Part shown: piece after piece, positions 7,228 to 16,021 of the stretch
How positions within the stretch are numbered: position 1 is the first letter of the stretch
Layout of the letters: each line of letters starts with the position of its first letter
Assembly (NCBI RefSeq): GCF_014193515.1
Contig: NZ_BLXX01000004.1
Location: forward strand, 124,001-188,000
Direction: 5' to 3'
Length of the DNA stretch: 64,000 nucleotides
Source of the DNA: Geomonas silvestris
GTDB taxonomy: Bacteria; Desulfobacterota; Desulfuromonadia; Geobacterales; Geobacteraceae
Position numbers and translations under genes: made by a program
Notes under the pieces: model-generated
Databases searched by the model: none
What the model was told of the DNA's origin: nothing
Seen by the model: the letters and a program-made list of their open reading frames with translations, nothing else

Positions 7228-10194
7228 CTAGAGTCCGGCGGCGACCAACACGCCGGCGGCGAGTGCGGTCTGGCCGAGGATGTAGGCGATGTCCTTGATC
7301 TCCCTCATCCAGGCCACCTTTTCGAGCCGCTGCGGCACCACGATGGTGTCGCCCGCGTCGAGCTTCATGGAGAGGAAAGAATCGAAGAAGAAGCCGCGCA
7401 CCTCGCGCCGGCTCACCACGGTCCCGTCGGCACGCACCACGTACATCTCCATTTCCTCGGCGCTGGCCGTCGGTCCGCCGGCCTTCTTCAGGTAGTCCTG
7501 GACGGTCTGGCCGGGGGTTTCCACTGCGGTGGTCGGGTTGTAGACCTCACCGAAGATCATCACCGAGTTGGTGGACTGGGGGATGTCCAGGGTATCCCCC
7601 CCCTGCAGCTCCAGGTCGTAGGCGGACCCCTTGAGCCGCTCCAGCGGGGTGAGCTCCAGCGACACCCTCCCCTCGGCCTTGGCCTGCTTCAGTTTGTCGA
7701 GGCTGGTCTTCATCGATTCCAGGGTCGCCTTGGTCGCCTCCAGCTCGTCCTTCGAGGAGGCCACCGCGACGAGCTCTTGCTGCTTGCGCGTGAGTTCCCT
7801 CTCGGTGCGCTCAATCACCTCGTCCATCCGTTTCTGCTGCAGCTCGCGGGTCAGCTTCCGGGTGAACTTGGCCGCCTTCAGGTAGGCCTTGCCGGTGTAC
7901 CCCCCGGCGCGCTCGATGAGCGAGCTGAGGTGCTCCCCCTTGACGATCGGGTAGACTCCCGGGAAGCGGACTTCTCCGGTCAGGGTGCAGTAGCGGTCGG
8001 TTTCCTCCTTCCACTCGGGAAGCCGGCGCACCATCACCTCGTCGAAGTTCTCCAGCGGGAGGTTGGCCGTCGGGTCACCCCTGAGCGCAAGGTCCAGGTC
8101 GACGTTGATCAGGCGAGACTTCACGCCGTCTTTAGTGATCAGAGAGCGGGAGATCTCGGTGCTCTTCAAAAACGCGGTCTTCTTCACGTTGCCGGCGGCG
8201 AGCACCAGGTCACGCAGCGTCGTGTTGGGGAAGATCCGGTACACCCCCGGGTTCTGCACGTCGCCGCTGATACGCGCCTTGGGGATCTCCTCCATCTCCC
8301 AGCGGGAGAAGACCCGGATGGTATCGAACTCCTGCAGCAGGATGTTCTGGACGGTATCGCCCTGCTGGGCCAGTCGCAGGTTAAGGTAGAGCCGCTCGGT
8401 GTGGTGGTCCGGGAGCACCAGGCGGGTCAACTCTACGGTCTCCGGCCAGTACTCGGGGAGCATGTTGTCACGGGTGGCAACGTCGGCCAGGCGCATCCCG
8501 GGCTTCAGGGCATAGCCGCCGGGGCGCAGCACGTAGCCGTCCAGCACCACGTTGTTGCGCACCGTGAAGTCGATGGGGAAGATCCGCACCAGGTCCATGT
8601 CCTGGAGCTGCACCTGGGCCAGGTGCGCCTGGAGCGCATCAGGGGTGAGTTTCAGGTCGAGGTCCAAGTCGGCCACCACCTTCTTCTGGTTCTGCACCAC
8701 GCGTGAGATCTGGATGCGCTGCAGATAGCCGTCGGCCGACACTCCGCCCGCCAGGTCGATGACATCCTTCAGGGTCGGTTGGCCGATGAGCTCGTAGATG
8801 GCTGGCTTTCTCGCGTTGCCGGCGATACCCACCAATTTGCCGTGCACCGGGACGTTGATGGTGTCTCCGGGACGCAGTCGGATGTCGTGGCTCTTGTCAC
8901 CCTTGAGGAAGAAGTCGTAGAGGTCGACGTTTTCCACCACCTTCCCTCCGCGCAGCACCTGGATGGACCGCAGCGACCCCTCCTTGGTTGGCCCCCCGGC
9001 AGCCGAGAGCGCGTTGATCACGGTGGAGAGAGCGCTTATGTCGTAGTCGCCCGGAGCGCTCACCTCGCCCACCACGTACACCTTCATGAGCCTCAGTTTC
9101 CCCATGGTCACGTTGAGCTGCACGTTCTTAAAGGTACGGGAGAGAGCGCTGCGCAACACCTCGCTCACCTTGCCGAAGGGGACCCCCCAGACCCGGGCAG
9201 CACCCACCCTAGGGAGCACCACCTCGCCGCTACGGTTCACCTCGAGAGGCAGCGTCATGTCGACGCTCCCCCACACGGTGAGGATGATGGTGTCGCCCGG
9301 CCCGAGCAGGTAGTCGGGACCTACCGGTATGTCGACCTGGGGAGCGAAACTGGTGGGCTGGCGAAAGAAGTTGTAGCCGAACTGGGTTAGTTTTCCAATC
9401 CGGAAGGGTTGCGGTTTCTGGATTTTCTCGTCCTCGGCAGACATCGCCTTTTCGGCACTGGAGGGCTCGCTAAAATCGGGTGCTAGCTGCCCCGGTAGAA
9501 GGTTTGGCTGCGGGATGACGCCGTTTCCAGGTCTGCCGAACTGGTTCACCAAGGCGTCCCTGCCGGACAGAGGCAGGTTCTGGTTGGGAAGCGAACTAAG
9601 CCCTTGGTTCTGCCAAGCCGGGAAGTTGCCGTTTAGGCCAGCGGCGCCAGGGATACCCGGCGTCAGCCCCGGCATGGTACTACCGGTCACCACCCCGGGC
9701 GCGGCAACTCCGGTGGCCGCCATCCCGACGCTTCCCGGGGGTATCGACGGCAGCGGCCCGTTGAGCCCCATTACCGCCGGACTGCTGAGGACCGCAGAAC
9801 CGCCCATAGCCCCTACACCGCCCATCCCTGTCGGGTCGTACACGCCGTTGCCACCAACCATGCCCGTGCCTACCATTCCCGTCGCGTCGACTATGCCTGT
9901 CGAACCGACCATGCCCGTCGAACCGGCCATGCCTGTCGAACCGACCATTCCCGTCGAACCCAGAGCACCGTAGCTACCGAGACTCCCATTCTGGGTGGCT
10001 GAACCTGCGCTACCCACAGTGCCACTCTGAATTTGGTTCCCGCGGTAAGGGTCGCCGATAGCGTTGCCGGCTGCCTGACCGGTAGCCGTGGTGCTGGAAC
10101 CGCTCAGTCCGGTGGGGGTGACATACAGCCCGGCCGCAAAGACCGTTTGGGCGAAGAACAGCATAAAGACGCTGGCCAGAGTCCTTTTTTTCAT
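7228..10194 (-). CDS. SLBB-domain polysaccharide export protein with Gly/Ser/Thr/Met repeat region
   Basis: A 988-residue secreted protein, much longer than Wza (about 380). The start MKKRTLASVFMLFFAQTVFA at 10194 gives a clear signal peptide and has AAGGA-like bases upstream; the longer open frame has no support. After the signal come about 110 residues of low complexity, with GSTGMV-type hexapeptides around residues 75-110. A Poly_export domain (PVGPDYLLGPGDTIILTVWG) and at least six SLBB-type modules follow, each with a VxGEVxxPG core such as VYVVGEVSAPGDYDI, then a coiled-coil insert (VIERTERELTRKQQELV) and a C-terminal hydrophobic segment. It probably forms or gates the outer-membrane exit for the polymer. 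First gene of the operon, with a sigma-54-like promoter about 190 bases upstream. Confidence 0.87.
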   Translation of the reverse strand: MKKRTLASVFMLFFAQTVFAAGLYVTPTGLSGSSTTATGQAAGNAIGDPYRGNQIQSGTVGSAGSATQNGSLGSYGALGSTGMVGSTGMAGSTGMVGSTGIVDATGMVGTGMVGGNGVYDPTGMGGVGAMGGSAVLSSPAVMGLNGPLPSIPPGSVGMAATGVAAPGVVTGSTMPGLTPGIPGAAGLNGNFPAWQNQGLSSLPNQNLPLSGRDALVNQFGRPGNGVIPQPNLLPGQLAPDFSEPSSAEKAMSAEDEKIQKPQPFRIGKLTQFGYNFFRQPTSFAPQVDIPVGPDYLLGPGDTIILTVWGSVDMTLPLEVNRSGEVVLPRVGAARVWGVPFGKVSEVLRSALSRTFKNVQLNVTMGKLRLMKVYVVGEVSAPGDYDISALSTVINALSAAGGPTKEGSLRSIQVLRGGKVVENVDLYDFFLKGDKSHDIRLRPGDTINVPVHGKLVGIAGNARKPAIYELIGQPTLKDVIDLAGGVSADGYLQRIQISRVVQNQKKVVADLDLDLKLTPDALQAHLAQVQLQDMDLVRIFPIDFTVRNNVVLDGYVLRPGGYALKPGMRLADVATRDNMLPEYWPETVELTRLVLPDHHTERLYLNLRLAQQGDTVQNILLQEFDTIRVFSRWEMEEIPKARISGDVQNPGVYRIFPNTTLRDLVLAAGNVKKTAFLKSTEISRSLITKDGVKSRLINVDLDLALRGDPTANLPLENFDEVMVRRLPEWKEETDRYCTLTGEVRFPGVYPIVKGEHLSSLIERAGGYTGKAYLKAAKFTRKLTRELQQKRMDEVIERTERELTRKQQELVAVASSKDELEATKATLESMKTSLDKLKQAKAEGRVSLELTPLERLKGSAYDLELQGGDTLDIPQSTNSVMIFGEVYNPTTAVETPGQTVQDYLKKAGGPTASAEEMEMYVVRADGTVVSRREVRGFFFDSFLSMKLDAGDTIVVPQRLEKVAWMREIKDIAYILGQTALAAGVLVAAGL
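9878..9967 (-). repeat. 18-bp tandem repeats coding for GSTGMV-type hexapeptides
   Basis: Within the export gene, near-identical 18-bp units start at 9896, 9914, 9932 and 9950, with a more diverged one at 9878. They keep the reading frame and encode Gly-Ser-Thr-Gly-Met-Val/Ala hexapeptides. Differences between units are single bases. Such in-frame arrays can change copy number by slippage without breaking the protein. Confidence 0.8.
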
Positions 10195-10384
10195 AGTATC
10201 TATCTTTCCTTGTGGTGTCTGTGTCGGGGAAACTATCCGTCTGCGGGGATACTCACATGTCGCAAAAATCAAGATTAGAACTGTCACAGAAACACACATT
10301 GAACTTTGTGCATTCCCAATCGCAGACATAACGTCTTATCCTACAGAGTGTGAAACTGTGATCGAATATACCTCAGAGATTTTT

Positions 10385-10399
10385 GCAACCTGTGTACCA
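10385..10399 (-). promoter_or_regulatory. Candidate sigma-54 (RpoN) promoter of the polysaccharide operon
   Basis: On the minus strand the sequence reads TGGTAC-ACAGG-TTGC followed by A. This matches the -24/-12 consensus TGGYAC-N5-TTGC and has the required ten bases between the GG and GC pairs. It points toward the export gene, whose ATG is about 190 bases away. Sigma-54 promoters need an enhancer-binding activator; the inverted repeat about 85 bases upstream is a candidate site for one. Confidence 0.65.
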
Positions 10400-10483
10400 A
10401 AATCAAATTGCGCATAGTTTGAACATGTTCAGCGGAGAAGCCGGGGAGAAGTCATAATTTTGAAGGGGGAGCATGAGGTGGGG

Positions 10484-10502
10484 TGTCAACTTTTTGTTGA
10501 CA
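10484..10502. promoter_or_regulatory. Perfect inverted repeat, possible activator-binding site
   Basis: TGTCAAC-TTTTT-GTTGACA has two perfect 7-base arms around five T residues. It lies 85 bases upstream of the sigma-54-like -24 element, a usual distance for an enhancer-binding protein. Each arm also contains a TTGACA -35-like hexamer, so an alternative role is an operator over a promoter for the plus-strand gene at 10667, though no good -10 follows. Confidence 0.45.
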
Positions 10503-10666
10503 AGAAGCCTTCCGAAACGGATACGCGAGCCTTAGGCGTGGCAGACTGGGTAGGCGTTTCGCCGATGCGTTCTCGGGTCAAGGGACGAGATAACTCAGAC
10601 TTGACGTGGGGGGCACGCTCGCGGTAGTAGTGGACCCGGTGGCCGATTCGGGCAAAAGGGGGGAAC

Positions 10667-10948
10667 ATGGCGGGGCACGGCATAGAGATACTCGTCTGGT
10701 ACTATCTCGCCGCCAGCGGGGTCAGTTTTCTGTTCTACCTGGTGGATAAAGCTGCGGCTCGCAACGGGCGGCAGAGGATTCCAGAACGGGTGCTGCATCT
10801 TTGCGATGTAGCCGGTGGCTGGCCGGGTGCCGTGCTCGCCCAGCAATTGCTGAGGCACAAGACCAGGAAAACCTCCTTCCAGCTCGTATTTTGGGGAAGC
10901 GTGCTTTTAAACTGCGGCATTCTGGTCCTGTTGCTGTCCCGACTCTGA
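10667..10948 (+). CDS. DUF1294 family small membrane protein
   Basis: A 93-residue protein with the DUF1294 pattern: an N-terminal membrane helix ending in FLFYLVDKAAARNGRQRIPE, the central PERVLHLCDVAGGWPGAVLAQQLLRHKTRK, then FQLVFWGSVLLNCGILVLLLSRL as a C-terminal helix. The order of a YxxDK motif, a GGWPGA turn and RHKT is typical of the family. Its function is unknown; some members are fused to cold-shock domains, which is not the case here. It faces the L,D-transpeptidase gene tail to tail with a 32-base gap and has no obvious terminator. Confidence 0.85.
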   Translation: MAGHGIEILVWYYLAASGVSFLFYLVDKAAARNGRQRIPERVLHLCDVAGGWPGAVLAQQLLRHKTRKTSFQLVFWGSVLLNCGILVLLLSRL

Positions 10949-10980
10949 ATCGAGGTGCCGAAGCCGGAGGTCGCCAAACC

Positions 10981-11541
10981 TCACGGCACGATATTCACCT
11001 CGGTACCTACCTTTATCCTGTGCGCCAGTTCCAGCCCTTCCTGGTTCCCCATCACGAAACAGCCGCCGGTCACCCGCCGTCCCACCCGTTTGGGATCGTT
11101 GTTGCCATGGATCCGGTAGATGGCACCCTTCCAGGTCTTGTGCGACAAGGAGATCTTGAAGGCCCCCATGTAGTTCAGCGGATCGCCAGGCGGCACCGCC
11201 TTGGGTAGTTCGATGCCGCGGCCGCGGAACACCCGGCGGGAGTAATCGGTAGGGTACCACCAGGGATTGAAGGATATCGCCGTCACCCTTCCGGGACCGA
11301 CCGGAAAGGTCTTCAGCCCGCGCACCACCGTCCCCACCGGATATTCGGCTACCGCGACAGGTTCCGCGCCCGCACTCCTCTCGAAGAGGGTGAGCAGGTT
11401 ACGGCTTATGCTGATTTCGACGTAGTAACTGGGCGAGGTGCTGCCGGGGTCGGTTGGAGACGTTGCCGGAGAGGATGCTTGGGCAAAGGCAAGCGGTGTG
11501 GAGACGATGAGGGTGACGATGAGCAGCAAGCGGGTCAACAT
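10981..11541 (-). CDS. L,D-transpeptidase (YkuD/ErfK family)
   Basis: A 186-residue exported protein. The start MLTRLLLIVTLIVSTPLAFA at 11541 gives a signal peptide; the longer open frame runs back toward the acyl-CoA dehydrogenase and is not used. A Pro/Ser/Thr-rich linker (21-38) precedes the YkuD domain. Catalytic residues are visible as YRIHGNN (His145) and RVTGGCFVM (Cys161). The usual Ser of the SxGC signature is Thr here. Such enzymes form 3-3 peptidoglycan cross-links or attach lipoproteins in the periplasm. There is no LysM domain. It follows the beta-oxidation operon by 106 bases but has no functional link to it. Confidence 0.85.
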   Translation of the reverse strand: MLTRLLLIVTLIVSTPLAFAQASSPATSPTDPGSTSPSYYVEISISRNLLTLFERSAGAEPVAVAEYPVGTVVRGLKTFPVGPGRVTAISFNPWWYPTDYSRRVFRGRGIELPKAVPPGDPLNYMGAFKISLSHKTWKGAIYRIHGNNDPKRVGRRVTGGCFVMGNQEGLELAHRIKVGTEVNIVP

Positions 11542-11647
11542 GGCTTCCGTCCCTGCGACAGACGGGAAAGGCGGAGGTCGCACTCGGCAACGCGGCGGAT
11601 GAGCCGGCGTTTCCTTTCCTGCCCCCATGATAGCATGGCGGCCGGGG

Positions 11648-12805
11648 TCAGATGAAGCTGCGCAGCACCTCGCGGGCGATGATGAGCCGCTGGATCTCGT
11701 TGGTCCCCTCGTAGATGGAGGTGATGCGGGCATCGCGGGCGTAGCGCTCCACCGGATAGCTCGCGGTGTAGCCGTAGCCCCCCAGCATCTGCACCGCCTT
11801 GTAGCAGGCGCGGTTGGCGGCGTCGCTCGCGAAGAGCTTCGCCATGGAGGCTTCCTTGGCGAAGCCTTTGCCGGTCTCCTTGCGGAAGGCGGCGTTCATC
11901 AAAAGGAGCCGGGCGGCCTCGAGTTCGGTGTACGAGTCGGCGATCATCCACTGCAGCGCCTCGAACTCGACCAGTTTGCGGTCGAACTGCTCCCGCTGCG
12001 CGGCATAGGCCGTGGCGAAGTCCATGGCGGCCAGGCCGACACCCAAGGCCAGCGAGCCGATGCCGATGCGGCCGCCGGCCAGTTCGCTCATGGCGATGCG
12101 GTAGCCGTCGTTGAGCCGCCCCAAGAGGGCCTCCCTAGGGACCCGGCAGCCGTCCAGGAGCACCTCGTTGGTGGCAGAGGCGCGCTGCCCGGTCTTCACC
12201 TCTTCCCGCCCGATCACAAGTCCCGGCGTCCCGGCCTCCACCAGAAAACAGCTGATGCCGTTCCCCTTCCCCGCCGCCGGGTCGGTCACCGCCCAGACCA
12301 CGAAGACACCGGCGTACGGGGCGCTCGTGATGAAAACCTTGGTGCCGGTAAGCCGCCAGCCGTCGCCGTCCGCTTCGGCCCGGGTGCTGAGGGCTGCGGC
12401 GTCGGAACCGGCCCCCGGCTCGGTGAGCGCGAAACTCGCCGCCGGGTAGCTCCCGGAACAGATCCTGGGGAGGTAGCGCAGCTTCTGCTCCTCCGACCCC
12501 ACCGACTGGATCAGTTCGCAGACCATGTTGTTGACCGACACGGTGACCGCAGTCGAGGCGCAGGCCCGGGCGATTTCGGTGATGGCCAGGCTGAAGGCGA
12601 CCGAGCCGGTCTCCGAGCCGCCGTAGGCCTGGTAGACGTTGAGCCCCATGAACCCGAGCCCGGCCAGTTCCTTAAGGTTCGCCAGAAACGTTTCCCGGTC
12701 CCCCTCCCGGTCCAGCCGGGCGGCCACCGGCGCCAGCCGCTCGCTGGCAAACTGGCGCGCGGTCTCCTGGATAAGTTTCTGTTCTTCGCTGAGGTCGAAG
12801 TTCAT
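11648..12805 (-). CDS. Acyl-CoA dehydrogenase (second copy in operon)
   Basis: A 385-residue, full-length FAD-dependent acyl-CoA dehydrogenase that forms the trans-2,3 double bond in acyl-CoA and passes electrons to ETF. It shows CFLVEAG and [12 protein letters not shown] (FAD and substrate contacts), [16 protein letters not shown], and the C-terminal signature [18 protein letters not shown], whose Glu is the usual base in short-chain enzymes. RBS AGGAAT precedes the ATG. It is the last gene of the operon, 34 bases after etfA. It is clearly a paralogue of the dehydrogenase at 14783, so the two may divide chain length or branched substrates; I cannot assign substrates from sequence. Confidence 0.9.
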   Translation of the reverse strand: MNFDLSEEQKLIQETARQFASERLAPVAARLDREGDRETFLANLKELAGLGFMGLNVYQAYGGSETGSVAFSLAITEIARACASTAVTVSVNNMVCELIQSVGSEEQKLRYLPRICSGSYPAASFALTEPGAGSDAAALSTRAEADGDGWRLTGTKVFITSAPYAGVFVVWAVTDPAAGKGNGISCFLVEAGTPGLVIGREEVKTGQRASATNEVLLDGCRVPREALLGRLNDGYRIAMSELAGGRIGIGSLALGVGLAAMDFATAYAAQREQFDRKLVEFEALQWMIADSYTELEAARLLLMNAAFRKETGKGFAKEASMAKLFASDAANRACYKAVQMLGGYGYTASYPVERYARDARITSIYEGTNEIQRLIIAREVLRSFI

Positions 12806-12839
12806 ACGAGATTCCTGAAACCTGGGCGGCTTCCCCCTC

Positions 12840-13751
12840 TTACTTCGCCAGTTTCGCGGTGAGCGCCGGCACGAACTGCATCACGTCGGCTACCACCAGG
12901 ACGTCGGCCACCTCGCCGATCGGGGCGTCCTTGTCCTTGTTGATGGCGACGATGAAGCCGGACTTCTTCATCCCGGCCAGGTGCTGGATCGCGCCGCTGA
13001 TCCCGCAGGCGATGTAGAGCTTGGGGTTCACGGTCTGGCCGGTGGTCCCCACCTGGTGGGCGTGATCTACCCAGCCACCGTCGACCACGGGGCGGCTGGC
13101 GCCCAGCTCGCCCCCCAGCGCCTTGGCCAGCGCCGCAATGGTCGGGACGTTCTCGGGCTTGCCGATGCCGCGCCCGGCACTGACGATCACCTCGGCCTTA
13201 GTGAGGTTCACATCCTTAGCCACCGCCGGCTCATACCCCAGGAAGTTCACGCCGCTCTCGCCGGCCGCCTCCAGCGGCTGGACCTGCGGCGTACCGCCCG
13301 GTTTCAGCACCGGGAACGCGCCACCCTGCAGGGTGAGGACGGCCGGTGCCCCGTTGGGCTTGACCGTGCGCCGCATCTTCATGTTGCAGCTGGGGAGTTC
13401 GAAGGCGCCGTCGGCCACTCCCACCACCTCGGAGAGTTGCGGCGCCTTCAGTGCGGCCGCCACGCGCGGAGCCAGGTCCCAGCCGTACGAGGTGTGCCCG
13501 AAGACGATGTAGTCGGGCTTTTCCTGTTCGACCGCGGCGAGGATCAGCTTCTTGTGCAGGTCCGGGTTGTACTCGCCGTACTTCGCCGCGTCGGCCAGGT
13601 AGAGCTTCCCGGAAAAGGCGGGGAGATCGTCCTGGCGTCCCACCAGCACCATGGCGCTCTCGGCGCCCAGCTTCTCGGCAAAGCCGAACAGTTCGTAGTT
13701 GGTATCGAGAAACCTGCCTTCTCGGCATTCGGCAATAAGCAGTGTTTTCAT
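12840..13751 (-). CDS. etfA: Electron transfer flavoprotein, alpha subunit
   Basis: A 303-residue EtfA. The start [16 protein letters not shown] at 13751 has AAGGGGG upstream and lies 10 bases after etfB. The C-terminal FAD domain is intact: [59 protein letters not shown] and the family-typical [20 protein letters not shown]. It pairs with EtfB to accept electrons from the acyl-CoA dehydrogenases encoded on both sides. There is no N-terminal ferredoxin extension of the kind found in some anaerobic EtfA proteins. No ETF:quinone oxidoreductase or membrane iron-sulfur partner is encoded nearby, so electron exit relies on another locus. Confidence 0.95.
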   Translation of the reverse strand: MKTLLIAECREGRFLDTNYELFGFAEKLGAESAMVLVGRQDDLPAFSGKLYLADAAKYGEYNPDLHKKLILAAVEQEKPDYIVFGHTSYGWDLAPRVAAALKAPQLSEVVGVADGAFELPSCNMKMRRTVKPNGAPAVLTLQGGAFPVLKPGGTPQVQPLEAAGESGVNFLGYEPAVAKDVNLTKAEVIVSAGRGIGKPENVPTIAALAKALGGELGASRPVVDGGWVDHAHQVGTTGQTVNPKLYIACGISGAIQHLAGMKKSGFIVAINKDKDAPIGEVADVLVVADVMQFVPALTAKLAK

Positions 13752-13761
13752 GGCATCCCCC

Positions 13762-14538
13762 TTAGCGCAGCACCGTGGTCTTGTCGCGGAGTATGTCGAG
13801 CAGCTGGTCGACCTGCAGCGCCACATCCCCCTCGAGCACGATCCCCCCGGACCTCTTGGGCGGCGGATAAAAACTAACGGTAGCCGAGCGCGCCTCTTCG
13901 TGCAGGAGATCCGCCATCGGGAGGGTCAGGATCTCCTTCTTCTTCGCCTTCATGATGTTGGGAAGCGTCGGGTAGCGCGGCACGTTGAGGCCGAGCTGGC
14001 AGGTGACCAGGGCCGGGGTCTTCAGCTGCACCCGCGCCTTCAGGCCTCCCTCCAGCTCCCGGCGCACCGTCGCGGTCCCGTCGGCGTACTCGAAGCCGAC
14101 GATGGTAGTAACGCTGGAGAAACCGAGGATCTCGGCGAGCGTTACCCCCACCTGCGCCGAGCCGCGGTCCTGCGACTGGAGCCCCGTGAAGATCAGGTCG
14201 AAGTTCTCACCCTTGGCGTAGCCCGCGATGGCCGAGGCTATCTGCCAGGGATCCTTCAGGTGTGCCGCGGGATCCTGCACCTGCACCGCGCGGTCGCACC
14301 CCATGGCGAGCGCCTTCTTGAGCGCCTCCACCACCCGGTCCGGCCCCACCGAGAGCACCACCACCTCGGGCTCGCCCCCCAGTTGCTCTTTGAGCTGGAC
14401 CGCCTGTTCGACCGCGTACTCATCGTACTCGTTCATCCGGAAGGCGAGATCGGTATCGGAGTACCAACCCCCCGCACTGTCCGGTTTGAACCGTGATTCC
14501 ATATCCGGAACCTGCTTGATGCACACAAGGATCTTCAT
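13762..14538 (-). CDS. etfB: Electron transfer flavoprotein, beta subunit
   Basis: A 258-residue EtfB beginning MKILVCIKQVPDMESRF, the hallmark N-terminus of the family, with a strong RBS (AGGAGG) seven bases before the ATG. Internal family motifs include MNEYDEYAVEQAVQLKE, the AMP-binding loop region VVLSVGPDRVVEALKKALAMGCDRA and LIFTGLQSQDRGSAQVG. It forms a heterodimer with EtfA and binds AMP or a second FAD. A 244-base gap separates it from the upstream dehydrogenase gene and contains an inverted repeat (AACTAC and GTAGTT, 14680-14703), so etfBA may also be expressed on its own. Confidence 0.95.
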   Translation of the reverse strand: MKILVCIKQVPDMESRFKPDSAGGWYSDTDLAFRMNEYDEYAVEQAVQLKEQLGGEPEVVVLSVGPDRVVEALKKALAMGCDRAVQVQDPAAHLKDPWQIASAIAGYAKGENFDLIFTGLQSQDRGSAQVGVTLAEILGFSSVTTIVGFEYADGTATVRRELEGGLKARVQLKTPALVTCQLGLNVPRYPTLPNIMKAKKKEILTLPMADLLHEEARSATVSFYPPPKRSGGIVLEGDVALQVDQLLDILRDKTTVLR

Positions 14539-14782
14539 ATTTACCTCCTGATTCCCCGGTGGAAGATAGTGAGACCGACGTTTCAGATAAAAGCGTTCAA
14601 GTTACCACTGAGAGAAACGACCTTGCAGGATTTAGATTAGCAGAGGGCCCTGAGATAAAGCAACAGCCCATTTTCGGAAAACTACCTGTATCTATAAGTA
14701 GTTGAAAGTCCGTCACCACTTTCGCGGGGCTTTCCGATGAGTCAGAGAAGCAGGGGCTAGGGACTGGGGGACAAGGGAGCGA

Positions 14783-15928
14783 CTAGCGGTCGGCCAGCAG
14801 CAGTTTCGAGATCACCACCCGCTGCACCTCGTTGGTCCCCTCGTAGATCTCGGTGATCTTGGCGTCCCGGTACATGCGCTCCACCTCGTAATCGCAGATG
14901 AAGCCGTAGCCGCCGTGGATCTGGATCGCCTCCTTCGTTACGAAGGTCGCCGCCTCGGAGGCGAGCATCTTGCTGAGCGCAGAGTCGAGGGTGTAGTTTT
15001 TCCCCGCATCCTTGAGCCAGGCAGCCCGGTAGGTCACTAGCCGCGCCCCCTCGATGCGTGCGTGCATGTCGGCCAGCTTGAACTGAATCGCCTGGTTGTC
15101 GCAGATAGGTGCGCCGAACTGCTTGCGCACCTTCGAGTAGGCGAGTGCCCGCTCGAAGGCACCCTCGGCGATCCCGAGCGCCTGGGCGGCGATGCCGATG
15201 CGGCCGCCGTTCAGGGTGTCCATGGCGATCTTGAACCCCTCCCCTTCCCGCCCCAAGAGGTTCGCCGCCGGGACCCGCACCTGGTCCAGCGCAAAGGCGG
15301 TGGTGTAGCTGCCGCGGATCCCCATCTTCTCTTCGTTGCGCAGGACCTCCACACCCGGCGTGGTCAGGTCCACGATGAAGGCGGAGATCCCCTTGTGCTT
15401 CAGCGACCGGTCCGAGGTGGCGAAGACGATGCCGGTGCCGCGGTAGCCGCCGTTGGTGATGAAGATCTTCGAGCCGGTGATGACGAAGTCGTCCCCCTCG
15501 CGGCGGTAGGAGGTCTTGATCGACCCGGCGTCGCTGCCGGCGTCCGGTTCGGTGAGCAGGAAGCAGCCGATGGACCTGCCGCTGGTGAGGTCGGGGAGCC
15601 AGCGCCGCTGCTGTTCCTCGTTCCCGAAGCTCAAGATCGGGCCGCAGCAGAGCGAGGTATGGGCGGAGATGAGCACGCCCGAGGAGGCGCAGGCCTTGGA
15701 GACCTCCTCGACCACCAGGATATAGGAGAGCAGGTCCATGCCGGCGCCGCCCAGTTCCTCGGGGAGGTAGCTCCCCAGGAGCCCCAGGTCCGCCATCTTG
15801 GCCACCAGGGCATCCGGGATCATGTGTTCCTCGTCGATCTGCCGTGCGATCGGCTTCACCTCGTGTTCGACGAACTCGCGCACGCTGTCCCGCAGCACCT
15901 TGTGATCCTGGCTCAGCTCGAAATCCAT
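14783..15928 (-). CDS. Acyl-CoA dehydrogenase (short-chain/butyryl-CoA type)
   Basis: A 381-residue, full-length acyl-CoA dehydrogenase beginning MDFELSQDHKVLRDSVREFV with a GGGGGG ribosome site. It shows GCFLLTEPDAGSDAGS, TGSKIFITNGGYRGTG, a GGRIGIAAQALG helix and the C-terminal AKITEIYEGTNEVQR with the expected catalytic Glu. Conserved KEAIQIHGGYGF completes the family pattern. Its length and motifs resemble butyryl-CoA dehydrogenase. It lies between crotonase and etfB, the arrangement of a butyrate oxidation operon, and would deliver electrons to the adjacent ETF. Chain-length preference is inferred from context. Confidence 0.92.
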   Translation of the reverse strand: MDFELSQDHKVLRDSVREFVEHEVKPIARQIDEEHMIPDALVAKMADLGLLGSYLPEELGGAGMDLLSYILVVEEVSKACASSGVLISAHTSLCCGPILSFGNEEQQRRWLPDLTSGRSIGCFLLTEPDAGSDAGSIKTSYRREGDDFVITGSKIFITNGGYRGTGIVFATSDRSLKHKGISAFIVDLTTPGVEVLRNEEKMGIRGSYTTAFALDQVRVPAANLLGREGEGFKIAMDTLNGGRIGIAAQALGIAEGAFERALAYSKVRKQFGAPICDNQAIQFKLADMHARIEGARLVTYRAAWLKDAGKNYTLDSALSKMLASEAATFVTKEAIQIHGGYGFICDYEVERMYRDAKITEIYEGTNEVQRVVISKLLLADR

Positions 15929-16021
15929 GTTCCCCCCTGCTCCGCTGCTACAACATCGTCACGTCTCGAAGATCCCTTGAGGCCGCCGTCGCACTGCAAG
16001 CTTCCAGGCTCACCTCCGTCT

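Larger units (their letters stand above)
10195..10666. promoter_or_regulatory. 472-base divergent regulatory region
   Basis: No gene is supported here. The region separates the minus-strand polysaccharide operon from the plus-strand DUF1294 gene. It is much more AT-rich than its neighbours and holds a sigma-54-like promoter (10385-10399, minus) and a perfect inverted repeat (10484-10502), listed separately. The leader from the promoter to the export gene would be about 180 bases. I see no known riboswitch in it. Confidence 0.7.
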
